A DNA stretch of 64,000 nt from Toxorhynchites rutilus septentrionalis (Eukaryota; Arthropoda; Insecta; Diptera; Culicidae). The stretch covers positions 96,374,515 through 96,438,514 of the forward strand of contig NC_073746.1 of assembly GCF_029784135.1 (NCBI RefSeq). Direction: 5' to 3'. The notes under the pieces were generated by a model. That model was given only the letters and a program-made list of their open reading frames with translations. It did not search any database and was not told where the DNA came from. Below are positions 1-10,859 of this stretch, piece by piece. Position 1 is the first letter of the stretch; each line of letters begins with the position of its first letter. Both the position numbers and the translations under genes were made by a program.

Positions 1-2217
1 ACATTTAGAATCAAAATATACACCCAGGTATTTGAAAAACATAGAGTGTTGGATCGTTTTGCCGGATAGGTAAAGCTGGAATTGGGCGGGTTCGTGCTTC
101 CTAGAAAAAACGACCATTTCAGTTTTCTCCGTAGAGAATTCGATACCCAGCTTGAGGGCCCACGTGAACAGATTGTTCATGGTATCTTGCAACGACTTTT
201 GCAGAGCGACGGGATTAGTACCCGTGATGGAAATAACTCCATCGTCTGCAAGTTGTCTCAGCGTGCAGTCTCTAGTTAGACAATCATCCATATCATTGAC
301 GTAAAAACTGTACAAGAGGAGGCTTAGGCAGGAGCTTTGCGGTAGTTCCATAAAACTGTAACGATAAGATTTTGAGTTGCCATGAGAGAAATTCATGTGA
401 TTTTCTGACAGTAAATTGTACAGGAAATTATTCAGAATTGGTGAAAGTCCACGATTATGAAGCTTCTCTGAGAGAATTTCCATGGAAACTGAATCAAATG
501 CCCCTTTGATATCGAGGAAAACGGAAGCCATTTGTTCTTTGCGAGCAAATGCGATTTGGATTTCAGAAGATAGCAGCGCGAGACAATCATTTGTCCCTTT
601 ACCTCGGCGGAAGCCAAACTGCGTATTTGACAGCAAATTGTTCGTTTCGACCCACTTGTCCAAACGAAGTAGAATCATTTTCTCTAACAATTTACGAATA
701 CAGGATAACATTGCAATCGGCCTATACGAGTTGTGATCGCAAGCCGGCTTGTTGGGTTTTCGTATGGCTATCACTCTCACTTGTCTCCAGTCATGCGGGA
801 CAATATTCAGCTCCAGAAACTTGTTGAACAAGTTCAGCAAACGCTGTTTTGCCAAGTCGGGAACATTCTTCAACAAGTTGAATTTAATCTTGTCCGACCC
901 CGGAGTTGAATTGTTACATGAGAGGAGGGCAATTGAGAATTCTACCATCGAAAAATTCTGATAATCGCATTGGAGCGGAATATCGCGTACGACGCTTTGT
1001 GCAGGAACAGAATCGGGACAAACCTTTCTTGCAAATTTGAAAATCCAACGGTCAGAGTATTCCTCACTTTCATTGGTATGGTTCCAGCCACGCATTCTCC
1101 TAGCCGTATTCCAAAGAGTACTCATAGCGGTCTCCCTTGACAAACCATTGACGAATTTCCGCCAATATCCACGCTTTTTTGCTTTAATCAGACCTTTTAG
1201 TTTGGCTTCTAGAGCTTGGTACTTTCGAAACCATTCTACTGATCCAGTTTTCCTGAATTTTTTGAAAGCGGATGATTTTTCAAGGTAGACCTTTGAACAC
1301 TCCCTGTCCCACCAAAGTGATGGAGGACGACGTCGGAAAGTGGTAGCCGGTTCACGTTTCTTTTGAGCTTGAAGTGCGCTATCGTAAATCAAACTTGATA
1401 TAAAATTATACTCTTCAAGGGGAGGAAGTTCATGCATCGAAATAATTGCTTCAGATATTAATTCTGCAAATTTTCTCCAGGCAATATTCTTCGTGAGGTC
1501 ATACGCAATATCGACTGACTCACTAGATTTTGATTCATTGGCGATCGATAAAATTATTGGTAGGTGATCACTACCGTGGGGATCTTGAATTACCTTCCAT
1601 GTGCAATCCAGGGATAATGAAGAAGAGCAGAGAGATATGTCTAGCATGCTTGCCCGTGCAGGAGGGTTGGCTATCCTAGTTGCTTCACCAGTATTTAAAA
1701 CTGTCATGTTGAAGTTGTCGCACAGATCATAAATCAACGTGGCACGGTTGTCATCGTAGAGTGACCCCCATGCTGTTCCATGGGAGTTGAAGTCACCTAA
1801 GATTAACCGTGGCTCCGGCAATGCCTCGATAATATCAAAGAACTGATGGCGGCCTACCGTAGTCCTGGGAGGAATATATATCGAAGCAATGCAGAGTTCT
1901 TTGCCATTGATTTGTATCTGGCAAGCGACAACTTCAATGCCTGTAATCGACGGGATAGTGACTCTATAGAAGGAGTGACGTTTTTTGATCCCCAATAGTA
2001 CGCCATCAAACGAGTCGTTACGATCTAGGCGAATAATGTTGAAATCGTGAAAATTCAGCTCGTCGGCTGAACAAAGCCATGTTTCACAGAGAGAAAATAC
2101 ATCACTGTTAGAGCTGTGAACTAAAAATTTAAATTGGTCTAGTTAAGGGATGATACTTCTGCAATTCCACTGTATGACAGTGGTCAAATCCTTGACCTCT
2201 TGCGCTGAATTAGGCAT
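1..2217 (-). pseudogene. LOA/I-type non-LTR retrotransposon ORF2 (endonuclease + reverse transcriptase), 3' part outside window
   Basis: ORF2 would nick target DNA and reverse-transcribe the element RNA at the nick. Reading leftwards from ATG 2215-2217 I see an AP-endonuclease domain (SLCETWL near 2085, LGDFNSHG near 1790, GSDHLPI near 1570), then an RT domain with VIAIRKPNK, SYRPIAML, VFLDIKGAFDSVS and LRQLADDG (catalytic ADD, about 241-255). The frame stays open from 2142 to the window edge. One in-frame TAA at 2143-2145 breaks the endonuclease N-terminus, where a Lys codon is likely. The usual LPQGSCLSPLLY motif reads LPQSSCLSLLLY, so two near-invariant residues are changed. The C-terminal thumb, any RNase H and the 3' tail lie beyond position 1. 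LOA is favoured because the C-terminus of a similar family is seen at 54968-55752; the clade call is inference. A dead but fairly young copy. Confidence 0.88.
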
Positions 2218-3040
2218 CGAGGGAAATGAACGCTGCTAAAAAGCCACATTTTTCTTTCAAAAATGTTCTCACAACCGGAAGCAAACATAATACTATGCTT
2301 TTAAGAGGATCATTAATATTTAAAGCATTTAAAATGTTATCCACAAGGTCTGAAAGCGCAAGCAGGCCAGGTAGTGGCTGTTGCTTCGACCGCGAAAATG
2401 GAACAGACGTGTTCGTTGTTGTTCCGGGAAGTGCTGAGGACCCCTGGTTGGTAGCATGACCACGTAAACCGGGAGGTACTTGCTTCGGCCTATTCTCAGC
2501 ACGTTCAGTTCGAGGCTTCATTCCAACTTGTGAAGTTTCGGTATTCTTTCTGGGGAGTGATGGAAAACAAGTAATTTTTCTTTTCCTGATGGCACCCTGC
2601 GATGTACCGGAACATCCGGCATTGGGAGCGTCAGCAACAGGCTAGTCGTTCTGCAGAATGGAGTAGGGATTGTCCTGTGTCGTTGGCACGGAACTCTTAA
2701 GCATTTCTGCAAAAGTCCGCTTGGAACGTTCCTTTAAGGAACGCTTGAGTTTTTCCCCTCGTTGTATGTACACCGGGCATTGAGTAAAATCATGAGGAGT
2801 CCCGCCGCAATGAAGACACTTGTGCTCTTTCGCGCAAGGATTCTCATCATGGCTCTCTCCACAATCTGTGCAACGTTTTTTATTGCAACAATAGGCGGCC
2901 GTGTGACCGAGTTGCATACATTTGTTGCATTTCATTACCCGGGGTACAAACAACCGAACAGGTAAACGAAGTGCCCCTATTGCAACGTAATTTGGAAGGG
3001 CGGAACCCTCAAAAGTCACACGAAAAGAGTTTGTCCGAAC
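2210..3040 (-). pseudogene. Non-LTR retrotransposon ORF1 (gag-like, CCHC zinc knuckles), 5'-truncated
   Basis: ORF1 proteins of this type bind element RNA in a ribonucleoprotein. Just inside the truncated start are clustered Cys/His knuckles: CNKCMQLGHTAAYC, CTDCGESHDENPC, then CLHCGGTPHDFTQC. An in-frame TAG at 2642-2644 interrupts the frame, which then continues open in the same frame to TAA 2210-2212. The ORF1 stop and ORF2 start overlap in ATGCCTAA, the arrangement used for coupled ORF1/ORF2 translation. The coding sequence ends abruptly near 3040 where a TTAA-element fragment begins, so the N-terminal part of ORF1 and the 5' UTR are missing. Confidence 0.85.
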
Positions 3041-3443
3041 CCTTCTGGTTATCTGAAACTAAAAACTCGATCATATTCTGAATCAGTAAAGATGCCGCTA
3101 TCGCATGAACCTCGGACAAGTCAAAAACATGTTTTTTGACAAAATGGCGCCCGTTTGAAGACAAAAGTTCGGTTTAGAACGTTTTTTCCTTGAATTGGTT
3201 CTGTAGAACTTGAGATATCGTGTACGCCAGTTTGAAAAACTAGTTTCGAGAAAAACTAGTTCGAAGTTTATTGTTATGGCCGTACCAGATTAGATACCGC
3301 ATCACTAAAATTTCTCTAACTTGGGAAATAATAGGATTTTCGAAAAGTCCTCTTCAGGGTATATTCTTGAATGCCTAAAACTTAAGAAATATGAAGAAAA
3401 AACAATTTAGATTTTTTTCAAATTTGTAGACTATAATACTGCC
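3039..3443 (+). mobile_element. Truncated copy of the TTAA-flanked element
   Basis: From CCTTCTGGTTATCTG onward this matches the right part of the 732-bp element at 8412-9143, in the same orientation, with an internal deletion. It ends at a degenerate terminus (TATAATACTGCC) directly followed by TTAA at 3444-3447. The left terminus is absent. It abuts the truncated ORF1 on its left and hAT sequence on its right. Confidence 0.75.
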
Positions 3444-3447
3444 TTAA

Positions 3448-4408
3448 GGACACGATAATGTTAATTTTGTCGTCTTCTATTTTAGATCAGTAAACAAAGT
3501 ATCCAGAAGAGGAAAACGCCCGTTCAGAGTCCAATTATGTTGGACGTACAGTACGAAGAGCATCGAATACCATTGTCATGTATTTGCCTCTGATGCCCTC
3601 TGTACGAAAACCCTCCGAGGGTTTTCATCAATCTGTTTATAGACGTAGAGCTTGACCTGGATGTTGATACCTTTGATTGTGGCAATCGTCGTTCAAGTTT
3701 TTCCTTGATGCTCAACTGTTCTGCAGGTTACGCATCGTCTAGTGGATTTTCTCCTCCTGTTGTCCTGCTACTGAATCAATATCATCATCGTCAAATTTGA
3801 TCAAGTCAGGAACAATTTCAAATGCCTGCTTGATCAATGCAGTCCGTGATGTTTGATAGCAGACGCCAAAGTCATCATTAATTGTGTCATGACCACGAGT
3901 AGAATGATTATTCATATACGGGAACAGATCTGCATATACGAAACGTCTTTTTGCAATCCTTCCAATCAGGACTTCAAACAGCTGCTTCCATATTTCTGAT
4001 GGTTGCTCCGATAGCTGTTCTAGCATAAATTACAATCTGACATCAGATTCATAAAGGGTGCATTTCTTCCGCAATAACAGTTCAACGGCGAACAGAACTG
4101 GTTCGAAGGCATCAACCAATTCCTTTATCACTGTCAGTTTTTTATCGCTGAAGCTTTTCTTGTGTTTCATTTTCAGATCGAGCAGCGATTTTTTAACTGA
4201 AGTTCGGAGTTTGTAGAATCGGCGCAACACTGCCAGTTGTGTTTTTTTTACTTATTTGATTCTAGAGTAATATTTCAAAACGTCATGAAAGCAAATAAGA
4301 TTTATGGTGTACAAAATAATAATTACCGGTTATTGATTGTAAAATTACCGGTAATTCGGTAATGGAAAATAACCCGGTATTACCGGTAAAACCGGTTAAC
4401 AATCCCTA
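3448..4408 (-). pseudogene. Decayed hAT-superfamily transposon (C-terminal transposase and 5' terminus)
   Basis: On the minus strand, the segments read at 4030-4230 (VKKSLLDLK, IKELVDAFEPV) and 3739-4026 resemble the central to C-terminal part of hAT transposases. Near 3490-3560 the hAT dimerisation signature reads ALRTVRPT, stop, LDSERAFSSSGYF. Several stops and frame changes make it inactive, and the N-terminal zinc finger and first catalytic region are missing. At 4323-4408 clustered ACCGGT/TACCGG motifs end in a terminus reading TAGGGATTGTTAACCGG on the minus strand, as expected for a hAT end with subterminal binding repeats. The far (3') terminus is not clear. Confidence 0.7.
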
Positions 4409-4508
4409 AACACTGTTGAAATGTGTGAGATTTGAGATCCAGTTTGGAAGTGTGAATTTGAAACTTCCAATGATGATCATTTCTATCTTGATTTCCATAT
4501 GCTTATAC

Positions 4509-5060
4509 ACTGCGTTTCACAACTATAGAACCACTCATTTTTTCTGAGTTTCCAGAGATATGTAAGAAGTCGGTTGGATTGAAGTATATAGTGTAGAATA
4601 CAATAACTATCTCCATTCATAAGACTGGCCATTTCAACTTTATTATTGTGTTCAGGCGCAAAACATTCAAAAAACTAAAATTCCAGTGTTACATAACTAT
4701 AGAACCAGATGGAAAAACTCTCACTTCTTTACAAAATTAACGTCAATTTCACATGACTTACAACAAGTTTCTGAGTCGTAGGCCATATTTAGTTGGATAC
4801 GACCATGCTGCGCCATGTTGTAGTGTGTATCTCGTTCTACGCAGAGGATACTGCTCGTTTAAGCTCATCAAATGACTCATACTGCTTGTATCTAGTATTC
4901 GTCCGATCACTCCTCATAAGTTCCTGACAGGGGTTTGATTTGGTAAACAAGCTGATCAGTCCAGAATCTGAAGCTCCTATTCATTAAACCACGTAATAAC
5001 CTTCCGGATTTTATGAATTGATGCCAAATTAAACAAATTATCACATTGTTTTTGATGCAA
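4509..5060 (-). pseudogene. Tc1-like transposase C-terminal remnant
   Basis: Minus-strand translation near 4750-4950 gives NPCQELMRSD, YKQYESFDELKRAVSSAWNE and a stop-broken tail. This fits the end of Tc1 transposases (SPDLNPIENLWG, then QY..DELK.AI..AW). The catalytic Glu of that motif would be the E in CQE. Two copies of CTATAGAACCA (4523-4533, 4699-4709) lie on the 3' side and may be terminal or subterminal repeats. The rest of the gene and the other end are not visible. Confidence 0.5.
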
Positions 5061-5744
5061 AAACAGCAGTAAATGAATCTGAAGTACTTCGTTGCAGTTC
5101 TAACTGTTCATTCGTGTTTATGGTAAGCTATCTAAACCAGGCCTTTTTGAGAAAATTGTTTCGAAAATAACACTTAAAATTGTTTCAAAAAAGGTGTGTT
5201 TGATTTTTTATATATATCAAATATTGCAGCGAACAACTAATGAAGTTGCACAGTGCACCAAAATAGAGAAATAATGGTCAAAAAAGTTATATATTTAAAA
5301 AAAAAGTTGAATTTGTGAAAATTGTTGAAATGTGTCTTATGACTGTTTTTAGATCCAATTTTATGAAACTACGCAGTTCAAAAGGTGCACGGTAAAATGT
5401 TGCTAAATGCTGCCGTTTCTAAGATACAGTCATTTTAAAATCAAATTTATTGAAAATTCTCAACATTTAGTTGTTTTCGAAAGTTTTTCATGTCTTTTTA
5501 TTTTAGAAGTAAATTTTTCTAAAAGGGTAGATAATGTTCGACTGAAATGCTTGAATTCATCATCTAATTAATTTGTATGATACAAGGTTGTGTAAAAAAT
5601 ATACTTTATACAAAATCTCATCATTTTTTTTATTTTTCGAAAAGAATTTTAACAGAAAATAATCTTTTGATGTTTGTATTGTTTTCGATGCTGCAGCGCA
5701 TAATAAATATTACTTATTGCAAAAGAGATCAATATGAAAAAAAA
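5061..5744. other. AT-rich spacer, no recognised feature
   Basis: Low-complexity AT-rich sequence. Short open frames here have no recognisable domain. Confidence 0.5.
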
Positions 5745-5747
5745 GTC

Positions 5748-5930
5748 ACAGGAGGGTTGTGTACAGGACACGACCGCATAGTTGACGTAGGATTCTGTTA
5801 GGCTATTTGTTGATTTTGGATATGTTTGATGAATCACATCGTTAAACTATTTGATAATGATTTGATGGGTCTGTTTGGTGGTTGGGTATTGTTTGTTCAT
5901 TCCACCAGGATTCTTGGCGGTGTATTTCGT
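5748..5930 (+). repeat. Dispersed repeat shared with 31808-31945
   Basis: The core GGTTGTGTACAGGACACGAC followed by CGCATAGTTGAC recurs almost identically at 31811 onward, and both copies carry CATTCCACCAG about 135-165 bp later. No coding capacity was seen. It is an interspersed family of unknown class. Confidence 0.55.
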
Positions 5931-6189
5931 ACCCGATTTCTATATTCTGTTTTAGATGTTATTTTTTCAATTTTTATCAACAAAAGCAGAACTTGGACCC
6001 AGACACCGAGGAGGAAGTTTCTAAATTCTATATTCTATATAGTATGGATCATGTACGTTTAATATTTGGGATCAGAGTTCAAGCTCGTGAATTCAAGATT
6101 TCAGGTTCCTGATAGGGTATTACGCATAATTCTCAATCTCTGTATTTTGGTAATTTACTGAAAAACAATATTGATATTAACGCAGATGC

Positions 6190-7126
6190 AGAGGAAACAC
6201 CTCAGCGATAAAATCTGCGTTCAAATTCGAGAAAGCGCCGACGTGACGAGCCAGCAAATCTAAATGAAAATACAACTCCATTGAGTTTTGCTGCGGTTTT
6301 GAGAGATGCTAGGAAAACAACAAATGAGAGTGTAGCTGATTAAAAAAAAAAACTAGTACAAAAAACAAAATTTTGACCAGGGAAAAAGTTTTAATCATTA
6401 AGCCAAAAACAACGCAAGAGTCAGATGTTACAAGACAAGTTTTGAAAGAAAATGTTAATTCCAAGGGATTAAATATAAATGGCCTGCGAAACGGAAAAAA
6501 TGGTGCTGTTGTTGTCTCTGCTATGGATAAAAACTCAACAGAGTGATTGAAGGATAATTTTGAAAAAAAATTGGGGCAGGACTACGAGGTTAAAATACCA
6601 GAAGCACTGAAACTAACCATTAAAATAATCGAATTTAGCGAGGAATTAAATAAAAATTATTTAAAAATAACGTTGATAAAGCAAAACCCTTTGTTGCATA
6701 AAAATAAGCATTTTCAAGTGAGAAAAAATTACAATAACAACGCTATGAAATACAATAAATACAGTGCAATTATAGAAGTTGATGGCGATACAAATAATAA
6801 AATTATGGAAGCTAAATCAGTATTTTGTGGTTTCGCAAAAATGTCGGGTAGATGATGGGTTGATGGTTCTTAGATGTTTCAAGTGTTGCGAATATGGCCA
6901 TAAAATTGTCGATTGCAAATCAGAGCTTAGTGTATGCCCAAAATGCGGTAAAAATCATCAATTCAAAGATTGTAAATCCGAAGAAATTCAATGTTCCAAT
7001 TGCACCAAAATTAAAAATGAGCGAAGATTAGACATTGATACAAAGCATTTTGCTTGGAGTACTAACTGCCCTATGTTCCTTCGTAACTACGAAAGGAAAA
7101 AGGGGCAGGTGGATGTCTCCATCTAG
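6190..7126 (+). pseudogene. Second non-LTR retrotransposon, ORF1 (gag-like)
   Basis: A gag-like ORF1 broken by stops and at least one frameshift near 6840. The N-terminal half is basic and low-complexity (RSNSRKRRRDEP near 6215, SFAAVLRDARK near 6290). The C-terminal part (6870-7126) holds zinc knuckles CFKCCEYGHKIVDC, CPKCGKNHQFKDC and CSNC, then AWSTNCPMFLRNYERKK, a typical ending for ORF1 of I/Jockey/CR1-like elements. It is followed directly by an endonuclease frame. Where the element starts upstream is not clear. Confidence 0.75.
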
Positions 7127-8043
7127 CCATCCAAGAAAGGAACATATCGAAGATATGATATTCTTTACCTGAATGTCGCAGGATTACGCACACATTTCGT
7201 CGAAATTGAAATCTTGGTATCCAACAAAAAACCGAAAATACTAATATTGGTTGAAACACACTTGACGGTGTCAACCGATCTAAATGAATTCAATGTAGCT
7301 GGGTATTCAATGGTAAATTGCTTGTCGAGATCTGTACATACTGGAGGTGTATCTATGTACATTTCGAACCTTATGAAATTTAAAGAAATCTATAATGATA
7401 CATACGGGGACAATTGGTTTCTAGCTGTAGAAGTCAGAGGATGCAAAATGGCTGGGATATACGCTGGCCATTCGCCTAGTAGTAGCGATAGGGACTTTTT
7501 AGAATTTTTAGAATTGTGGCTGCAACACATACAAATTCATGAACAAAAAAGTATAATCATTACTGGTGATTTTAATATTGATTGGGCCGAACGTAGGAAA
7601 TCTCATGAATTGAAAGCAATCACCCAAGCCGCTGGATTCAGACAGAGAAGTAATGATCACACCAGAATAACAAAGACAACTTCGACGACTATTGATTTAG
7701 TTTTTACTAATTTTGACGATGGTGTTATCGAGATTCTTCATGACAGCAAAATCTCGGATCATGAAACAATTGGTATGATCTATAACTTCTCTGATGTTGA
7801 GTTTATCGAAATAAAGGACAAGTTATATAAGTGCTGGCATAATTATTCGAAACGCAAATTGGAATCGGTTTTACAGAACAAAATAATGCCGATTGGAGAA
7901 CAATCCTCTCTTCATAATGGTGTGTCACATCAAATTGCATCACGGAAAAACGCTGTAGAAATTCGCCCAGTTGACCGATCCTTTTGAAAATTTTAGACAG
8001 TAAAATAAAAACTATTAAACAACTTTTGGCATTTTCTTTTTAT

Positions 8044-9796
8044 TCATACTTCGAGCCCAAGCCCGTATGCTCGCACCTTCCTCTTTACCCCGTCCATAAG
8101 GTTCTGTACAACGTCAGGTTGTAGTTTTTTTTGAACAGAAAGCCACTTTCTCTTGAAGTCCGCCTCCGATTTGACAACTTTTGGGTTCTTCCGGAGGGCC
8201 TGCTTCATAATCGCCCAATATTTCTCTATTGGGCGAAGCTCCGGCGCGTTGGGCGGGTTCATTTCCTTTGGCACGAAGGTGACCCCGTTGGCTTCGTACC
8301 ACTCCAACATGTCCTTTGAATAGTGGCACGAAGCGAGATCCGGCCAGAAGATGGTCGGGCCCTCGTGCTGCTTCAATAGTGGTAGTAAGCGCATCTGTAG
8401 GCACTCCTTAAGGGGGTATTCTAGTGTAGAGACACGAATTTCGGACGTTTTTTCGAACTCCGTAAAAATAAAACAAAGAATATTTTTACTATCCATTATA
8501 TCATTATTCGTTTATCTATCTTTCAACAATAAAACAAAAATAGGACGGAAAAAAAATATTCATAACTAGAATAGTTACATGCTGGTGAAGTAAGGGTGTT
8601 CAAAAAAAAGTTGTGCCATGGCGTACACGATTCCAGTCCTTCTGGTTATCTGAAACAAAAAAATCGAACAGATTCTGAATCAGTAAAGATGTCGCTATGG
8701 CATGAACCTCGGACAAGTCAAAAACATGGGTTTTAACAAAATGGCGGCCGTTTGAAAACAAAAATGCTGTTTAAAACGTTTTTTTTGCGTTTACCGATTT
8801 TTTTAAAAATAGTAAAATTAAAAAGCTATAAGTTTTTATTGGTTCATGCGATAGAGAGATGTATGCAGATTATTTTCATATAAATTTGACATAAATCGGT
8901 TCAGTAGAACTTGAGATATCGTGTACGCCAGTTAGAAAAAAACTAGTTCCGAGAGAAACGCGTTTGAAGTTCATTGTGATGGCCGTAACAGGTTAGATAC
9001 CACATCACTAAGATGGCTCTAACTAGGTAAATAATAGGATTTTCGATAAGTCCTTTCTAGAGTATATTCTTGAATGCCTAAACTACAGAAATATGGTAAA
9101 AAAAAATTTCGATTTTTTCAGATTTCTAGACTAGAATACCCCCTTAAGTTAAACCTGCCCGTTTACCGTGCCGGTCATCACGAAGGGGGCGCTCCGCTTT
9201 CCGCAAGAGCAGATCGCTTGCCACACCATGTACTTTTTGGCAAACTTGGATAGTTTCTGCTTGCGAATCTCCTCCGGAACGCTGAATTTGTCCTCTGCGG
9301 AGAAGAACAACGGGCCCGGCAGCTGACGAAAGTCCGCTTTGACGTAGGTTTCGTCGTCCATTACCAGGCAATGCGGCTTCGTCAGCATTTCGGTGTACAG
9401 CTTCCGGGCTCGCGTCTTCCCCACCATGTTTTGCCTTTCGTCGCGGTTAGGAGCCTTTTGAACCTTGTATGTACGCAGACCCTCCCGCTGCTTGGTCCGC
9501 TGGACGAATGAACTTGACAAATTCAGCTTATTGGCGACATCCCGGACCGAACTTCTCGGATCACGTCTAAACTGTTTAACTACGCGCTTGTGATCTTTTT
9601 CACTGACGGAGCATCCATTTTTGCCGTTCTTCACCTTCCGGTCGATGGTTAGGTTCTCGAAGTATCGTTTTAGTACTCTGCTGACCGTGGATTGGACGAT
9701 TCCCAGCATCTTACCGATGTCCCGATGTGACAACTCCGTATTCTCGAAATGAGTGTGCAGGATTAATTCACGACGCTCTTTTTCGTTCGACGACAT
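8044..9796 (-). pseudogene. DD37E transposase, split by a TTAA element
   Basis: Cut-and-paste transposase. The N-terminal half (9149-9796) has paired helix-turn-helix sequence (HRDIGKMLGIVQSTVSRVLK) and LVMDDETYVKADF with the first catalytic Asp. The C-terminal half (8044-8407) has IFWPDLASCHYSKD with the second Asp and APELRPIEKYW with the Glu. I count 37 residues between those two, the DD37E signature known from mosquito elements. The halves are separated only by the TTAA element, inserted in a TTAA of the coding sequence near LKK. No other stop or shift was seen, so the gene appears to have been intact before that insertion. Confidence 0.9.
8412..9143 (+). mobile_element. 732-bp non-autonomous TTAA element
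   Basis: Imperfect terminal inverted repeats GGGGGTATTCTAGT and its inverse ACTAGAATACCCCC, flanked on both sides by TTAA (8408-8411 and 9144-9147). TTAA duplication is the piggyBac hallmark, but these ends do not match the canonical piggyBac CCC terminus, so the family is open. No transposase frame was seen. A truncated relative lies at 3039-3443. Confidence 0.85.
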
Positions 9797-10859
9797 TTTT
9801 CCAAATTTACGAAAAATTGACAGTGAAGCATGGCCAACGTGATCTATACACTCTTATCTGATTATAAGCGAAAGCTGAAGATATAATTCCTAAAAATTAA
9901 ATTTCTATAGCGTTTTTTCCGTGATGCAATTTGATGTGACACACCCTTTAGTTGGAAGAAATCCGTTATCATACCGATTCCAAAAAATCCGAAATCAACC
10001 AAACCAGAAGACCGTAGACCAGTTAATATGTTATCAATGTACGAAAAAATCCAAGAAATCGTTTTCAAAGCGTTATTCTAGACGAAACGCTGCTTTTTGA
10101 AGAGAACATTGATTATACTATAAAGAAGGCATCTCAATAATATGGAGTGCTTTGTAGAATAAATCGTTTCTTGACTTTTGAAAGCAAAATAACGATCTAC
10201 AAAGCGCTGATCGCTCCACATTTTGATTATTGAGCATCTGTGTGTAGTGTATTTACACCAGTGTGTTACCGCTATAAAAAAATTATAGCATCTAAGTTAG
10301 TCAATCAATCCCGATTTGTAATCGGTCTCTTTCGTACCCGAACGTCAAGCAGAGCAGACGTCTCGTAAAACTTAAAAAGAAACGGTTGATATAATAAATA
10401 TTGTTTAACGAGTATCGTGCGCGTTTTACTCCGCCCAAACATTTCACTGTGCTATTTCTTGCAATTAAGAGACAGATGCAAAGAATGCAAATGTTGCAAA
10501 ACAAGGCTATGCGCCTGATATTGAGATGTGATCGACTTACTCCGCGGAGATTCATGCTAGAATGCCTACAATGGATGTCAGTCAGTCAGCGTATTAAATA
10601 TTGTACGCTCACGTTTATATACAAAATGACTAATAATATGACGCCGAATTACCTACGAAATACTATAATGTATGGAAGAGACATGTATCGATATAATACA
10701 AGACAAGCAAGCGACCTCAGAACCATGAACTTCCGAATGTCCCAATTCAAAATTCAAAATTCAATTTTTTATAAGGGATATCGACTGTATAATACCTTAC
10801 CCAATGAGGCAAAGACAGTAACAAGCCTTCGAATATTTCGTAGTATTTGTAGTTTTTGA

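Larger units (their letters stand above)
7917..9948 (-). mobile_element. DD37E Tc1/mariner transposon, copy 1 (interrupted)
   Basis: Termini read ATGGTGTGTCACATC on the left and the inverse of AAGGGTGTGTCACATC on the right, flanked by TA at 7915-7916 and 9949-9950. Without the inner TTAA insertion (732 bp plus 4 bp duplication) it would be 1296 bp, nearly equal to the 1299-bp copy at 44877-46175. It lies inside non-LTR ORF2. Confidence 0.92.
7146..10859 (+). pseudogene. Second non-LTR retrotransposon, ORF2 (endonuclease and RT pieces), split by a DD37E insertion
   Basis: 7146-7914 encodes an AP-endonuclease: LYLNVAGLRTHF, ILVETHL, GDFNIDW and SDHETI give the usual Asn, Glu, Asp and Asp-His motifs. 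At TA 7915-7916 a DD37E element intervenes. The frame resumes exactly at 9951 as SWKKSVIIPIPKNPK and PVNMLSMYEKIQE, the RT finger motifs. The RT palm with its catalytic YADD is deleted around 10075-10090, where sequence jumps to the thumb (IYKALIAPHFDY). An unexplained segment of about 190 bp (10270-10465) interrupts before MQRMQMLQNKAMRLIL. The C-terminus ends at the stop 10857-10859. The element cannot be active. Confidence 0.82.
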
